59,918 nucleotides of DNA from UBA5018 sp044375975 (GTDB lineage: Bacteria; Cyanobacteriota; Cyanobacteriia; PCC-6307; Cyanobiaceae), in the NCBI GenBank assembly GCA_044375975.1, contig JBILLQ010000013.1, positions 1-59,918 on the forward strand, in the 5' to 3' direction. This document shows, piece after piece, positions 6,464 through 15,181 of the stretch; within the stretch, counting starts at the first letter, position 1; each line of letters opens with the position of its first letter. Made by a program: the position numbers and the translations under genes. The notes beneath the pieces are model-generated. The model worked only from the letters and a program-made list of their open reading frames with translations, had not been told where the DNA came from and did no database searches.

Positions 6464-9406
6464 ATGGCCGGCTCGCGGGTGAGCGAGATCCAAATGCACT
6501 GGCTGAGATGGCTACTCACCACCGGCTGGTTGCTGATCATCGGCTCCCTGTTCTTTGATCCATTCACGGCCCGCTTCACGGCAGCCGATCACCCCTGGAG
6601 TCCGCTGCGGCTTCCCGACAGCTGCGTGGAGGTGCAGGGCCGCTGTCTTGTGGAGATGCCCTATCCCCTGGGCACCACAATTTTCTGGGGTGCGGTGGTG
6701 CCGGCGGCCATTTTCGTGTTGCTGGTGTTCGGCCACGAACTATGGCGGCGGATCTGTCCCCTTTCCTTCATCTCCCAGATCCCCAGGGCGCTGGGCTGGC
6801 AGCGACAGACCGCCAAAAGAAACCCGAAAACCGGCGAGATCCGCCGGCAGCTTGCCCGGGTGTCACCCGATTCCTGGTTGGCTAAGCATTACTCGGCTTT
6901 GCAGTTCGGCTGGCTTTACCTTGGCTTGTGCGGTCGCATCCTGTTCTTCAATGCCGACCGGCTGGTGCTGGCGGCCTGGCTGCTGTTCACGATTGTCGCT
7001 GCGGTTGCGGTGGGTTGGCTATATGGCGGCAAGGCCTGGTGTCAATACTTTTGTCCGATGGCACCGGTGCAGTCGATCTATTCGTCTCCGGCCGGGCTGC
7101 TGGGCAGCAGAGCCCATCTGAGCCCCACAACGATCACCCAGTCGATGTGTCGCAAAACAGACGCCAACGGCGAAGAGCAGAGCGCCTGCGTGGCCTGCCA
7201 GCAGCCCTGCATCGACATCGACTCCGAGCGCATGTACTGGGCGCGCATCGAAACGCCGGCCTTCGCCTTCGAGCGTTACGGCTATGTGGGTCTGGTGGTG
7301 GGTTATTTCCTCTATTACTACCTCTATGCCGGCAATTGGCAGTATTACTTCTCCGGTGCCTGGGTGCGCCAACCGAACCAACTATCGCTGCTGTTAAGCC
7401 CCGGCCTGTTCCTGGGGGGCCAGGCGATCAATCTGCCCCGGATTGTGGCCGTGCCCCTGGTGCTGGCGCTCTGCACCTGGCTGGGTTGGCTGGCCGGCAG
7501 GGCCATCGAGGCCTGGATGCGGCGTCGGGTGCGGCGGCGGGGGGCTGAGCCAGACAAGACCCTGATTCGTCACCGGGTGTTTCTGGCGGCAACTTTCCTG
7601 GTGTTCAATTTCTTCTTTTTGTTTGCGGGCAGGCCCCTGCTGCAATTGGCTCCGGCCTGGCTGCAATACCTGTTCGATATGGCCTTGGTGGCCACCAGCT
7701 CCCTGTGGCTGGTGCGCAACTGGCACCGCAATCCGGCGCTGTATGGCAGGGAGAATCTGGCGGAGCGGTTCCGGCGCCAGCTGCAGAAGCTGGGCCTCGA
7801 TGTGGGACGGTTCCTGGAGGGCCGCAGCCTGGGGGATCTCAACCCCGATGAGGTTTACGTATTAGCCCGGATTTTGCCGGGATTCGGTAACGAGCAGCGG
7901 CACGATGCGTACAAGGGAGTGGTGCGCGATGCCCTGGCGGAGGGCTATGTAAATGCCGCCAGCAGCCTGGAGGTGTTGCGGCGCATGCGGCAGGAGCTGG
8001 GCATCTCAGACGATGAGCACCGCCAGCTGCTGGAGGAACTGGGGGTGGAGGATCCAGCGCTGCTGGATCCCGATCGCCGCCGCAGCTTGGAGGACCAGGT
8101 TCGGCTCAGCGGATACCGCCGCTCGCTGGAACGGCTGCTGCGGTTGCAGGGCCAGCTCGGCACAGAGGCGGGCGTGGGGGCCGGCGGAGGTGGTGGCGTT
8201 GATGGTGGTGGCGGTGGAGATGGCGGTGGAGATGGTGGTGGAGATGGAGATGGAGATGGAGATGGAGATGGAGATGGAGATGGAGGTGGAGGTGGAGGTG
8301 GCGAGGCGGCGGTGTTGGCTGCCCTCGGCAGTCAGTACTCGATCAGCCCCTGGGAGGAGGCCCAGGCTCGGGAGAAGCTGTCTCCAGCCGAGGGGGCCGC
8401 TCGCCGTGCCGCGATGCTGCTGGACAGGCTCGAAGAGCTCACCGCTGCCGTGCAAGCCCTGCAACCCTGCTTGCGGGAGCAGCCCAATCTGATTGCCCTG
8501 CTCGACGACCGGCTGCGGCATCGCCAGGAGCTGGTGTTGCGGGCGATCCTGGATTGCCTGCAACACCTGGAAACCACCCCGGCCCGCGAGCCGCTGCTGG
8601 CCCGGCTGCGGGCCTTGGCATCGCCGGCGCTCACGAATCTGCTGGATCGGCAACCCTGGCCCGATCAGCCGCCAGCCCAGCTGCCCGCCCAAGTGGTATT
8701 GCAGCTGCTCAGCTCGGCGGCGGGGGCAGCAGACTCCTGCCCCCCGCTGCCCAGGGAAGCGACGCTGATCCATCTGGAGCGGCTGGCCCAGGACCCCGAT
8801 CCCACCGTGGCCACCGCCGCCGTGGTGCTTACTGCCGGCATGGATCCTGAACTGGCCTTGGCCTGGAGGGCAAATCTGACCCAGGCGGGCAGGCCCGCCT
8901 GGGTGCTAACCACCGCCGAGCGGCTGCAGAAGCTGGCGGCACCAGTGGCTCTGGCGGCTCTTCCGGAACTGGAAAAACGCGTGGTGCTCGCCACCAGCGA
9001 CTTTTTCCGCCGCACCTGGGCCGACACCCTCGATCTGCTGGCGGAACGGGCCGAGATCCGTGTCTATGGGGCGGAAGCGTTAATTACGGAGCCGGGGGAC
9101 ACCTGCCGCGAGCTGTTGCTGCTGATCGAGGGGGCTGCGCGAGTGGAAGATCGCAGCGGCGACCAGCTGCGGGTCAGCCAGATGCAACCGGGCCAAGTGC
9201 TCGACGAACTGGAGGTGCTCACCCAAAGCGCCTCGGAGAGCACCATCGTGGCCGAGACAGCTGGCACCCGTGTGCTGGCGGTGCCGGTGGATTCATTTGA
9301 TGCCACCTTGGAGCAGGATCCAGACTTCGCCCGCCGGGTGCTGGCGCTGGAAACGCGCCAATTACAGCGAATCACCAGAAAGTTACCGGCAATGCCCGCG
9401 GGATAG
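6464..9406 (+). CDS. Polyferredoxin-like membrane protein with C-terminal cyclic-nucleotide-binding domain
   Basis: 980 residues; an alternative ATG lies at 6494. The N-terminal half has several membrane segments and a NapH/RdxA-like iron-sulphur region: W-C193-x3-C197-P, followed by cysteines at about 229, 242, 245 and 249 (ACVACQQPC). Residues ~573-620 are a Gly/Asp-rich low-complexity run. The last ~130 residues (E-P-G-D-T-C-R-E-L-L-L-L-I-E-G, later P-G-Q-V-L-D-E-L) look like a cyclic-nucleotide-binding fold. The middle contains repeated helical segments. Role: probably membrane electron transfer gated by a nucleotide or scaffolded on the membrane (inference). It is followed in the same frame, after one TAG, by the HPP gene. 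Confidence 0.75.
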   Translation: MAGSRVSEIQMHWLRWLLTTGWLLIIGSLFFDPFTARFTAADHPWSPLRLPDSCVEVQGRCLVEMPYPLGTTIFWGAVVPAAIFVLLVFGHELWRRICPLSFISQIPRALGWQRQTAKRNPKTGEIRRQLARVSPDSWLAKHYSALQFGWLYLGLCGRILFFNADRLVLAAWLLFTIVAAVAVGWLYGGKAWCQYFCPMAPVQSIYSSPAGLLGSRAHLSPTTITQSMCRKTDANGEEQSACVACQQPCIDIDSERMYWARIETPAFAFERYGYVGLVVGYFLYYYLYAGNWQYYFSGAWVRQPNQLSLLLSPGLFLGGQAINLPRIVAVPLVLALCTWLGWLAGRAIEAWMRRRVRRRGAEPDKTLIRHRVFLAATFLVFNFFFLFAGRPLLQLAPAWLQYLFDMALVATSSLWLVRNWHRNPALYGRENLAERFRRQLQKLGLDVGRFLEGRSLGDLNPDEVYVLARILPGFGNEQRHDAYKGVVRDALAEGYVNAASSLEVLRRMRQELGISDDEHRQLLEELGVEDPALLDPDRRRSLEDQVRLSGYRRSLERLLRLQGQLGTEAGVGAGGGGGVDGGGGGDGGGDGGGDGDGDGDGDGDGDGGGGGGGEAAVLAALGSQYSISPWEEAQAREKLSPAEGAARRAAMLLDRLEELTAAVQALQPCLREQPNLIALLDDRLRHRQELVLRAILDCLQHLETTPAREPLLARLRALASPALTNLLDRQPWPDQPPAQLPAQVVLQLLSSAAGAADSCPPLPREATLIHLERLAQDPDPTVATAAVVLTAGMDPELALAWRANLTQAGRPAWVLTTAERLQKLAAPVALAALPELEKRVVLATSDFFRRTWADTLDLLAERAEIRVYGAEALITEPGDTCRELLLLIEGAARVEDRSGDQLRVSQMQPGQVLDELEVLTQSASESTIVAETAGTRVLAVPVDSFDATLEQDPDFARRVLALETRQLQRITRKLPAMPAG
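8185..8305 (+). repeat. GGWGRTGGWGAT-type coding microsatellite
   Basis: A run of 3-bp and 6-bp repeats (GGTGGT, GGAGAT, GGAGGT) within the polyferredoxin gene encodes a Gly/Asp tract. Its length stays a multiple of three. Such runs vary easily in copy number. Confidence 0.9.
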
Positions 9407-9445
9407 AAATCGGATGTCGCTGCCCCCATAGCGCTCGCGGCGCCG

Positions 9446-9517
9446 GCTGTTTTTGTTGCCACAGCTGTTTTTGTTGCATCAGCTGTTCTTACTGCACAAG
9501 CTGTTCTTACTGCAACA
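9446..9517 (+). repeat. Four 18-bp tandem repeats before the HPP gene
   Basis: Four 18-bp units begin GCTGTTYTT at 9446, 9464, 9482 and 9500. They are in frame with both the preceding gene (after its TAG) and the following HPP start, and would encode a six-residue hydrophobic repeat (A-V-F-V-A-T and variants). Confidence 0.85.
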
Positions 9518-9535
9518 TCTAGGGGATCCATCTTT

Positions 9536-10096
9536 ATGAAAGCTGGCCGGCGGCGCCACGGCCCTGGCTGGCTGAGAGCGCTGTTGGTGCTACTGCGCCG
9601 GGAGCGCCGCAGGGGCCGCCGCGTTCAGCCCAGCTTCCAGCTGATCCAAATCGGCGTGACCTTCTTTGGCGGTCTTGCGGCCGTAGGCCTGCTGGGCCTG
9701 CTCACGGTGTTGAGCGGCGAGGTGCTGATCGTGGCCCCTTTGGGGGCTTCCTGCGTGCTGCTGTTTGGCTACCCGCGCAGCCCGCTGGCGCAGCCGCGCA
9801 ACGTAGTGCTCGGCAACGCCCTGGGCGGCTTGGTTGGCATTGCCCTGGCCGGCCTGTGGGGTCAGGGACCGCTGGTGTTGGCGCTGTCCGTAGCGCTCAC
9901 GATCCTGCTGGGGCAGCAGCTGCGCTGCCTGCATCCCCCCGCTGGAGGGATGGCGTTTCTGGTCACATTTCTGGGGGTGTCGTGGCATTTTCTGCTCTTC
10001 CCGGTGCTCAGCGGCTCGTTGCTGCTGGTGCTGCTGGCCTGGGCCTTCAGCCGCTGGGTGCCGGGGGCGATGCCCTACCTGCGGCATTGGCTGTGA
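9536..10096 (+). CDS. HPP family membrane protein
   Basis: A 186-residue integral membrane protein with a basic N-terminus and four hydrophobic segments. It contains L-R-C-L-H-P-P-A-G-G-M-A, the H-P-P motif that names the HPP family, and APLGASCVLLFGYP, also typical of the family. Some HPP proteins of plant plastids and cyanobacteria transport nitrite; the substrate here cannot be read from the sequence. The start is taken at the ATG at 9536, but the frame is open upstream to the TAG of the preceding gene, so a longer protein is possible. Both genes are on the same strand and probably co-transcribed. Confidence 0.85.
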   Translation: MKAGRRRHGPGWLRALLVLLRRERRRGRRVQPSFQLIQIGVTFFGGLAAVGLLGLLTVLSGEVLIVAPLGASCVLLFGYPRSPLAQPRNVVLGNALGGLVGIALAGLWGQGPLVLALSVALTILLGQQLRCLHPPAGGMAFLVTFLGVSWHFLLFPVLSGSLLLVLLAWAFSRWVPGAMPYLRHWL

Positions 10097-10277
10097 TCGC
10101 TAGGCGGTTGCTTGGCCCCGATCCATTCAATGGGATTCATCCACTGGGCAGCCTCAATGAATCACAGATCGCACTGATCTCATGACACGAGAATCATTAG
10201 CTTCCGGAGCCACCGCAGGCCAGGGCGGCTGTCATGGTGGCGCTCATGCAGAAGGCACCAATCAAGTTACTCAACCC

Positions 10278-10308
10278 GATCAAGTGAGGCAAATCGATCA
10301 AGTGAGGA
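10278..10308. repeat. Direct repeats upstream of the MerR gene
   Basis: CGATCAAGTGAGG occurs twice, 17 bp apart (10278 and 10295), and a partial third copy ATCAAGT starts at 10261. It lies 65-110 bp before the MerR start and could be a regulator-binding region; no function is shown. Confidence 0.5.
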
Positions 10309-10373
10309 AATTTTAGCTGTGCGGATTGTTCTTGCCCATGGGTTTGTCGGCTTTTGGCTGGCGCTGCCTATAG

Positions 10374-10823
10374 TTGGCAAGTGTCTATCAGATGGAGTGT
10401 TTGCCGATGGCTCGCCAGCCATCCGGCTCGCCTGCCCAGGCTCCCGTTTTTCGCATCGGTGAGGTCGCCAAGCTCACAGGCGTTTCGGTGAAAACAATTC
10501 GCTTCTATTGCGACCAGGGCCTGCTGCTGCCCAGTGGTCGTTCCGAGGGCGGCTACCGCTTGTTTAGCGCAGAGAGCCTTGCAGAGCTGGGGATCATCCG
10601 TGCGCTTAGGGCGATGGATGTATCAATCTCTGAATTGGCTCGGATCCTGGAAGTACGCCGGGCAGGGGTCTGCAATTGTTCCGTATTGAAAGACAGCATC
10701 GCTACTAAAGTGGCCTCCATAGATGAGCGCATTCAAGAGCTCGTTTCCATGAAAGCAGAGCTGGCGCGACTGTTACAGAGCTGGCAGGAATGCGGGGGCG
10801 CCAAGCCTGGAGCCGCAGATTGA
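10374..10823 (+). CDS. MerR-family metal-responsive regulator
   Basis: 149 residues; the start could also be one of the ATGs at 10392 or 10407. An N-terminal winged helix-turn-helix (FRIGEVAKLTGVSVKTIRFY followed by C-D-Q-G-L-L and G-Y-R-L-F) is unmistakably MerR. The dimerisation helix follows, with cysteines in GVCNCSVLKD and a late C-G-G near residue 142. Cysteines at these positions are typical of the branch that senses heavy metals or redox agents. The target is unclear: no metal efflux gene is adjacent, and the preceding gene on this strand is the HPP permease 280 bp upstream. It may control itself through the direct repeats in its leader. Confidence 0.9.
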   Translation: MASVYQMECLPMARQPSGSPAQAPVFRIGEVAKLTGVSVKTIRFYCDQGLLLPSGRSEGGYRLFSAESLAELGIIRALRAMDVSISELARILEVRRAGVCNCSVLKDSIATKVASIDERIQELVSMKAELARLLQSWQECGGAKPGAAD

Positions 10824-11039
10824 GCGGCTGACAGGGGTGAGCCGGCGAACGTTCGCACCGGGGTCGGTCCGTGCATTCATGCGCTTCTTCAATCCTTCAA
10901 CCTTTTGGTTGTTGCCCGTGGCTGGTCGTCCGTGGCCCCGCCCCCTTGGTATGTCGGGGGGCGGTACTCCGTATTCGGCGGCACGCCAGCGGCGGCCGCG
11001 GCGGCTCAAGGATGGTGTCGCAAAGGGAGAAGTACCGCC

Positions 11040-11336
11040 ATGCGAGAGGTCGTGTTCCGCCTTGTGGTTGAAAGCCCCGGCCACCTGGAAGCCCGATCCG
11101 ATGTCCCTGCTCTCCATATCGCCGCTCCCACCTTGGAGGAGCTGCAACACGAGGCCCGGGAGGTCCTGATCGAGCATTTCGGGCCGGTCCACTGCGCCTA
11201 CCGGGTGCGGATCCTGCGCTGTCAGCCCCAGCAGTTGCATCAGTCGCATCAGTCGCAGCAGTTGCATCAGTCGCAGCAGTCTCAGCGGTTTAGTGGCATC
11301 AGGCCGTTGCGGCGTCTGCCTGCACTTTGCAGCTGA
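11040..11336 (+). CDS. Small HicB/DUF1902-like protein (tentative)
   Basis: The ATG at 11040, with GGGAGAAG 9-16 bp upstream, gives 98 residues. The first 60 (M-R-E-V-V-F-R-L-V-V-E, then LHIAAPTLEELQHEAREVL) have the beta-beta-alpha pattern of short HicB- or DUF1902-like proteins, in which a substrate-like sheet is followed by a helix with T-L-E-E-L. Toxin partners of HicA type are not seen next to it. Residues 63-80 are a Gln/His/Ser repeat tail from a DNA tandem repeat. Family assignment is by pattern only and uncertain; that the N-terminal part is coding is more secure. Confidence 0.5.
   Translation: MREVVFRLVVESPGHLEARSDVPALHIAAPTLEELQHEAREVLIEHFGPVHCAYRVRILRCQPQQLHQSHQSQQLHQSQQSQRFSGIRPLRRLPALCS
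11228..11283 (+). repeat. CAGCAGTTGCATCAGTCG tandem repeat
   Basis: Short 9-bp units (CAGTTGCAT / CAGTCGCAG and variants) are repeated about six times, encoding the Gln/His/Ser tail of the preceding small protein. Confidence 0.75.
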
Positions 11337-11488
11337 ATCCTGAGCAGGCTGGCATCAGGCCGTTGGCCACTGCAACAGTTTGTGTCTTGGATTTTAAAAA
11401 TACGCGGCCTCGTCAATAGTCTCTGGCCACGATCTGGTGGGCCGCTGTGCTCAAGGTCGCCCTCGCCACAGCTCGGTTGAATGTCGCC

Positions 11489-12022
11489 ATGAACTTTCGC
11501 GCCCTTGGTACCGCCCAGTTTTTGTGCCTAGGTCTTGCCTTGGCGCCGCTGGTCCATGGCGCTCTGGCGCCCTTGCCGCTACGGGCTCAGGAGGCGGTGG
11601 CTTGCCCGCTCCCGCCAGACATTGCCGCCACCTTTCTCGATGCCAAGTGCATAAAAACAACCCTGAGGATGCCCCAGACATTCTTTCGCTATTACAGTGA
11701 TCCAAAATATAATCAAGGCCGCTACCTAACCACCGATCAGTTCGAGCTCAATACTGCGGTGATTAGGCGATTGGCGCTAAATCAGATTTGGGGCAACAGC
11801 GCCAAGAAAATGCTTTCGGTAACCCTGCCGGTTGGCACCGTGGTCTACCAGGGAATCGCTGGTCCCCAGGCGCCTGTTTCTTGTTACCCGGGTGGTGGTC
11901 AGCAGACCTATCTGAACATTGACAACATCCGTAGCCAGACCTCTTTTGTCTGGGTGGATGGCCCAGATCTGGCCGTAAATCCCTTTGTCTGTGCCGCTCA
12001 AGATGCAGCCACCCCCCGTTGA
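11489..12022 (+). CDS. Secreted protein of unknown function
   Basis: About 177 residues from the ATG at 11489. The N-terminus is a clear signal peptide: basic start, hydrophobic core LCLGLALAPLVHGALA, then L-R-A-Q-E as the likely cleavage site. The mature part has four cysteines that could form disulphides (C-P-L-P, K-C-I-K, S-C-Y-P, F-V-C-A-A) and no membrane segment, so it is probably periplasmic or exported. I do not recognise a family. It overlaps the next gene by 20 bp in another frame. Confidence 0.65.
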   Translation: MNFRALGTAQFLCLGLALAPLVHGALAPLPLRAQEAVACPLPPDIAATFLDAKCIKTTLRMPQTFFRYYSDPKYNQGRYLTTDQFELNTAVIRRLALNQIWGNSAKKMLSVTLPVGTVVYQGIAGPQAPVSCYPGGGQQTYLNIDNIRSQTSFVWVDGPDLAVNPFVCAAQDAATPR

Positions 12023-12284
12023 GCTGATCCAGCGCATTGACGAAGCCCTGGCCATTGCCCGGGCGATGTCTTCCGGCCCCCAGGCCAGTGATGTTGATCG
12101 CCTGCTGGCGGCCCTGTTGGCCGTGCGCCAGCAGGCCCTCTCAGGCACCCTCGAAGCTTCCCGGGGGGGCTCCAGCTTGGGGCTCACCCGGGGAGTGGCG
12201 GATTGGATCGATTCCCGCGATGCCCCGATCCTCAAGGCGGTGGCTGAAGTGGAGCGGATCTACCGGCGGCAGGCGGCTCCCTGA
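12003..12284 (+). CDS. Small conserved-looking protein upstream of acnB
   Basis: 93 residues from the ATG at 12003; the frame can also start at 11985. It is mostly helical, with L-I-Q-R-I-D-E-A-L-A-I-A-R, then D-V-D-R-L-L-A-A-L-L and a conserved-looking TRGVADWIDSRDAPILKAV. There is no signal peptide, membrane segment or known motif. It sits between the secreted protein and acnB on the same strand. The even amino-acid composition and clean end before acnB favour a real gene. The function is unknown. Confidence 0.6.
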   Translation: MQPPPVELIQRIDEALAIARAMSSGPQASDVDRLLAALLAVRQQALSGTLEASRGGSSLGLTRGVADWIDSRDAPILKAVAEVERIYRRQAAP

Positions 12285-12416
12285 GCTAGCTGCCGCCGGC
12301 ATCCCCAGCTGCCATCAGCATCCAGACCCGGCCTTTCGCCCCAACCGTTGCCAACTACACGGGAGTTGGCTCCCCTAGCCCTGAAAATGGGGACAAATAC
12401 CGCTGGCAAGCCCGAG

Positions 12417-15059
12417 ATGAGCGTCGCCCCCCTAGCCACTCCCCTTGCCCCAGCTGAGTTGCTGCCCAGCTACCGGGCCGCCGCCGCCGAGCGCCTGGCC
12501 CTGGGGGTGCCGCCCCTGCCCCTCTCCGCCCCCCAGGCCCAGGCCCTCACCGAGCTGTTGCGGCAGCCCCCCGCCGGGGAGGAGGCCTTTTTGTTGGAGT
12601 TGCTCAGCGAGCGCATCCCGCCGGGGGTGGATGAGGCCGCCTATGTGAAGGCCGGCTGGTTGAGCGCCATCGCCCAGGGCACCGTCAGCAGCCCCCTGGT
12701 GAGCCCATTGGAGGCCGTAAACCTGCTGGCCACCATGATCGGCGGCTACAACGTCTCCGCCCTGATCGCCCTGCTGGCCCACGGCGATGCCGCCATCGCC
12801 AGCCAGGCCGCCGCCGGCCTCAGCCGCACGCTGCTGGTCTACGACGCCTTCCACGATGTGATCGAACTGGCGGCCACCAACCCCTACGCCCAGCAGGTGG
12901 TGGACAGCTGGGCCGCCGCCGACTGGTTCACCGCCAAGCCGGAACTGGCCGCCGAGATCACCGTGACGGTGTTCAAGGTGGAGGGCGAAACCAACACCGA
13001 CGACCTCTCCCCCGCCACCCACGCCACCACCCGCCCCGACATCCCCCTGCATGCCAACGCCATGCTGGAAACCCGCATGCCGGCGGGCCTGGCCCTGATC
13101 GCTGAACTGAAGCAAAAGGGCCATCCGCTGGCCTACGTGGGCGATGTGGTGGGTACTGGCAGCTCGCGTAAATCGGCGATCAATTCGGTGCTGTGGCACA
13201 TCGGTTGCGATATTCCCCACGTGCCCAACAAGCGCAGCGGTGGCGTGATCCTCGGTGGCAAAATCGCGCCGATCTTTTTCAATACGGCGGAAGATTCCGG
13301 CGCCCTGCCGATTGAATGCGACGTCTCGGCATTGCACTCAGGCGATGTAATCACCATTCGCCCCTACGCCGGCACGATCGAGCGCGCCGGCGGCCAGCCC
13401 GGCGCCGGTGAAATCCTGGCCCGGTTCCAGCTCAAGCCCAGCACCATCGCCGATGAGGTGCGCGCCGGCGGCCGCATCCCCCTGCTTATTGGCCGCTCCC
13501 TCACCGACAAGGTGCGCGCCCAGCTGGGTCTACCGGCCAGCGAGCTGTTCATCCGCCCCGTCGCCCCCGCCGACAGCGGCAAGGGCTACACCCTGGCCCA
13601 GAAGATGGTGGGCAAGGCCTGCGGCCTGGCCGGCGTGCGCCCCGGCAGCAGCTGCGAGCCGCTGATGACCACCGTCGGCAGCCAGGACACCACCGGGCCG
13701 ATGACCCGCGATGAGATGAAGGAATTGGCCTGCCTCGGCTTCTCCGCCGATCTGGTGATGCAGAGCTTCTGCCATACCGCCGCCTATCCCAAGCCGGTGG
13801 ATCTCAAAACCCACGCCGAACTGCCCGATTTCATCAGTTCCCGCGGTGGCGTGGCCCTGCGGCCCGGCGATGGCATCATCCACAGCTGGCTGAATCGCCT
13901 GTTGCTGCCCGACACCGTCGGCACCGGCGGCGATAGCCACACCCGCTTCCCGCTCGGCATCTCCTTCCCGGCCGGCTCCGGCCTGGTGGCCTTCGCGGCA
14001 GCCATCGGTGCCATGCCCCTGGACATGCCCGAATCGGTGCTGGTGCGCTTTTCCGGTGCCCTACAACCCGGCGTCACCCTGCGGGATGTGGTGAATGCCA
14101 TCCCCTATGTGGCGATGCAGCAGGGGCTGCTCACGGTGGAAAAAGCAAACAAGAAAAATATCTTTTCTGGCCGGATTATGGAGATAGAAGGCTTGCCAGA
14201 TCTCAAACTTGAGCAGGCCTTTGAACTCACAGACGCCACCGCCGAGCGCAGCTGCGCCGGCAGCACGATCAAGCTTTCGGTGGAAACGGTGAGCGAATAC
14301 CTGCGCAGCAATGTGGCGCTGATGAAAAACATGATCGCCCGTGGTTATAGCGATGCCCGCACCCTGGCCCGCCGCATCAAGGCGATGCAGGCCTGGCTGG
14401 ACAACCCAGTGCTGATGGAGGCCGATGCCGATGCCGAATACGCCGCTGTAATCGAGATCGACCTCGATCAACTCAGCGAGCCGATCCTGGCCTGCCCCAA
14501 TGATCCCGATAACGTAAAGCTGCTAAGCGATGTGGCCGGTGAGCGGATCGATGAGGTATTCATTGGCTCCTGCATGACCAACATCGGCCACTACCGCGCC
14601 GCCGCCACCGTTTTGGAGGGCCAGGGGGCTAATCAGGCGCGGCTGTGGGTGTGCCCGCCCACCCGCATGGATGAGGAGAAGCTCAAGGAGGAGGGCTACT
14701 ACTCAATCTTTGAGGCGGCCGGCAGTCGCATGGAGATGCCTGGCTGTTCCCTGTGCATGGGCAACCAGGCCCGGGTGGAGGACAACACCAGCGTATTTTC
14801 CACCAGCACCCGTAATTTTAATAATCGCCTCGGTAATGGCGCCCAGGTATACCTGGGCAGCGCCGAACTGGCGGCCGTCTGCGCCCAGCTGGGGCGTATT
14901 CCCTCCAAGCAGCAATACCTGGCGATCGCCGCCGCCAAGATCGATCCCAACGGCGAACAGCTCTACCGCTATCTCAACTTCGATCAGATCGAGGGTTTTG
15001 AGGAGCAGGGCCGGGTGGTGAGCGCCGAGGCGGAGGCGCAGGTGCTGGCGGGGGTGTGA
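12417..15059 (+). CDS. acnB: Aconitate hydratase B
   Basis: 880 residues from the ATG at 12417 (the frame is open to 12348), close to the ~865 of E. coli AcnB. It interconverts citrate and isocitrate through cis-aconitate, and in the B-type enzyme may also act on 2-methyl-cis-aconitate. AcnB order is visible: an N-terminal HEAT-like domain, the swivel domain with YVGDVVGTGSSRKSAIN, then the catalytic domain with G-T-G-G-D-S-H-T-R-F-P, and the 4Fe-4S ligands in I-G-S-C-M-T-N-I-G and GCSLCMGNQAR. In cyanobacteria this is the usual aconitase and feeds 2-oxoglutarate for nitrogen assimilation. The catalytic residues look complete. Confidence 0.97.
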   Translation: MSVAPLATPLAPAELLPSYRAAAAERLALGVPPLPLSAPQAQALTELLRQPPAGEEAFLLELLSERIPPGVDEAAYVKAGWLSAIAQGTVSSPLVSPLEAVNLLATMIGGYNVSALIALLAHGDAAIASQAAAGLSRTLLVYDAFHDVIELAATNPYAQQVVDSWAAADWFTAKPELAAEITVTVFKVEGETNTDDLSPATHATTRPDIPLHANAMLETRMPAGLALIAELKQKGHPLAYVGDVVGTGSSRKSAINSVLWHIGCDIPHVPNKRSGGVILGGKIAPIFFNTAEDSGALPIECDVSALHSGDVITIRPYAGTIERAGGQPGAGEILARFQLKPSTIADEVRAGGRIPLLIGRSLTDKVRAQLGLPASELFIRPVAPADSGKGYTLAQKMVGKACGLAGVRPGSSCEPLMTTVGSQDTTGPMTRDEMKELACLGFSADLVMQSFCHTAAYPKPVDLKTHAELPDFISSRGGVALRPGDGIIHSWLNRLLLPDTVGTGGDSHTRFPLGISFPAGSGLVAFAAAIGAMPLDMPESVLVRFSGALQPGVTLRDVVNAIPYVAMQQGLLTVEKANKKNIFSGRIMEIEGLPDLKLEQAFELTDATAERSCAGSTIKLSVETVSEYLRSNVALMKNMIARGYSDARTLARRIKAMQAWLDNPVLMEADADAEYAAVIEIDLDQLSEPILACPNDPDNVKLLSDVAGERIDEVFIGSCMTNIGHYRAAATVLEGQGANQARLWVCPPTRMDEEKLKEEGYYSIFEAAGSRMEMPGCSLCMGNQARVEDNTSVFSTSTRNFNNRLGNGAQVYLGSAELAAVCAQLGRIPSKQQYLAIAAAKIDPNGEQLYRYLNFDQIEGFEEQGRVVSAEAEAQVLAGV

Positions 15060-15181
15060 GCCCCAGGGCCAAGGCCGGTTTCCCTGCCGCCCTTGGCTAA
15101 CAAGGCTTGCAATAATCTGGAAAAATCCCCATTCAGCTCCTGTTTGCATAGGGTTTGGGGGAGATCATCCCCTCTGCTCCC

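Noticed and set aside
10200..10252. Minus-strand mini-frame of 16 codons ending C-G-G-S-G-S
   Set aside because: Too short, no ribosome-binding site, and no known peptide family; coincidence is likely.
12432..13337. Long minus-strand frame opposite acnB (301 codons)
   Set aside because: It is a GC-rich shadow of acnB without any recognisable protein feature; similar antisense frames occur opposite ileS, thiC, glmM and hsdM.
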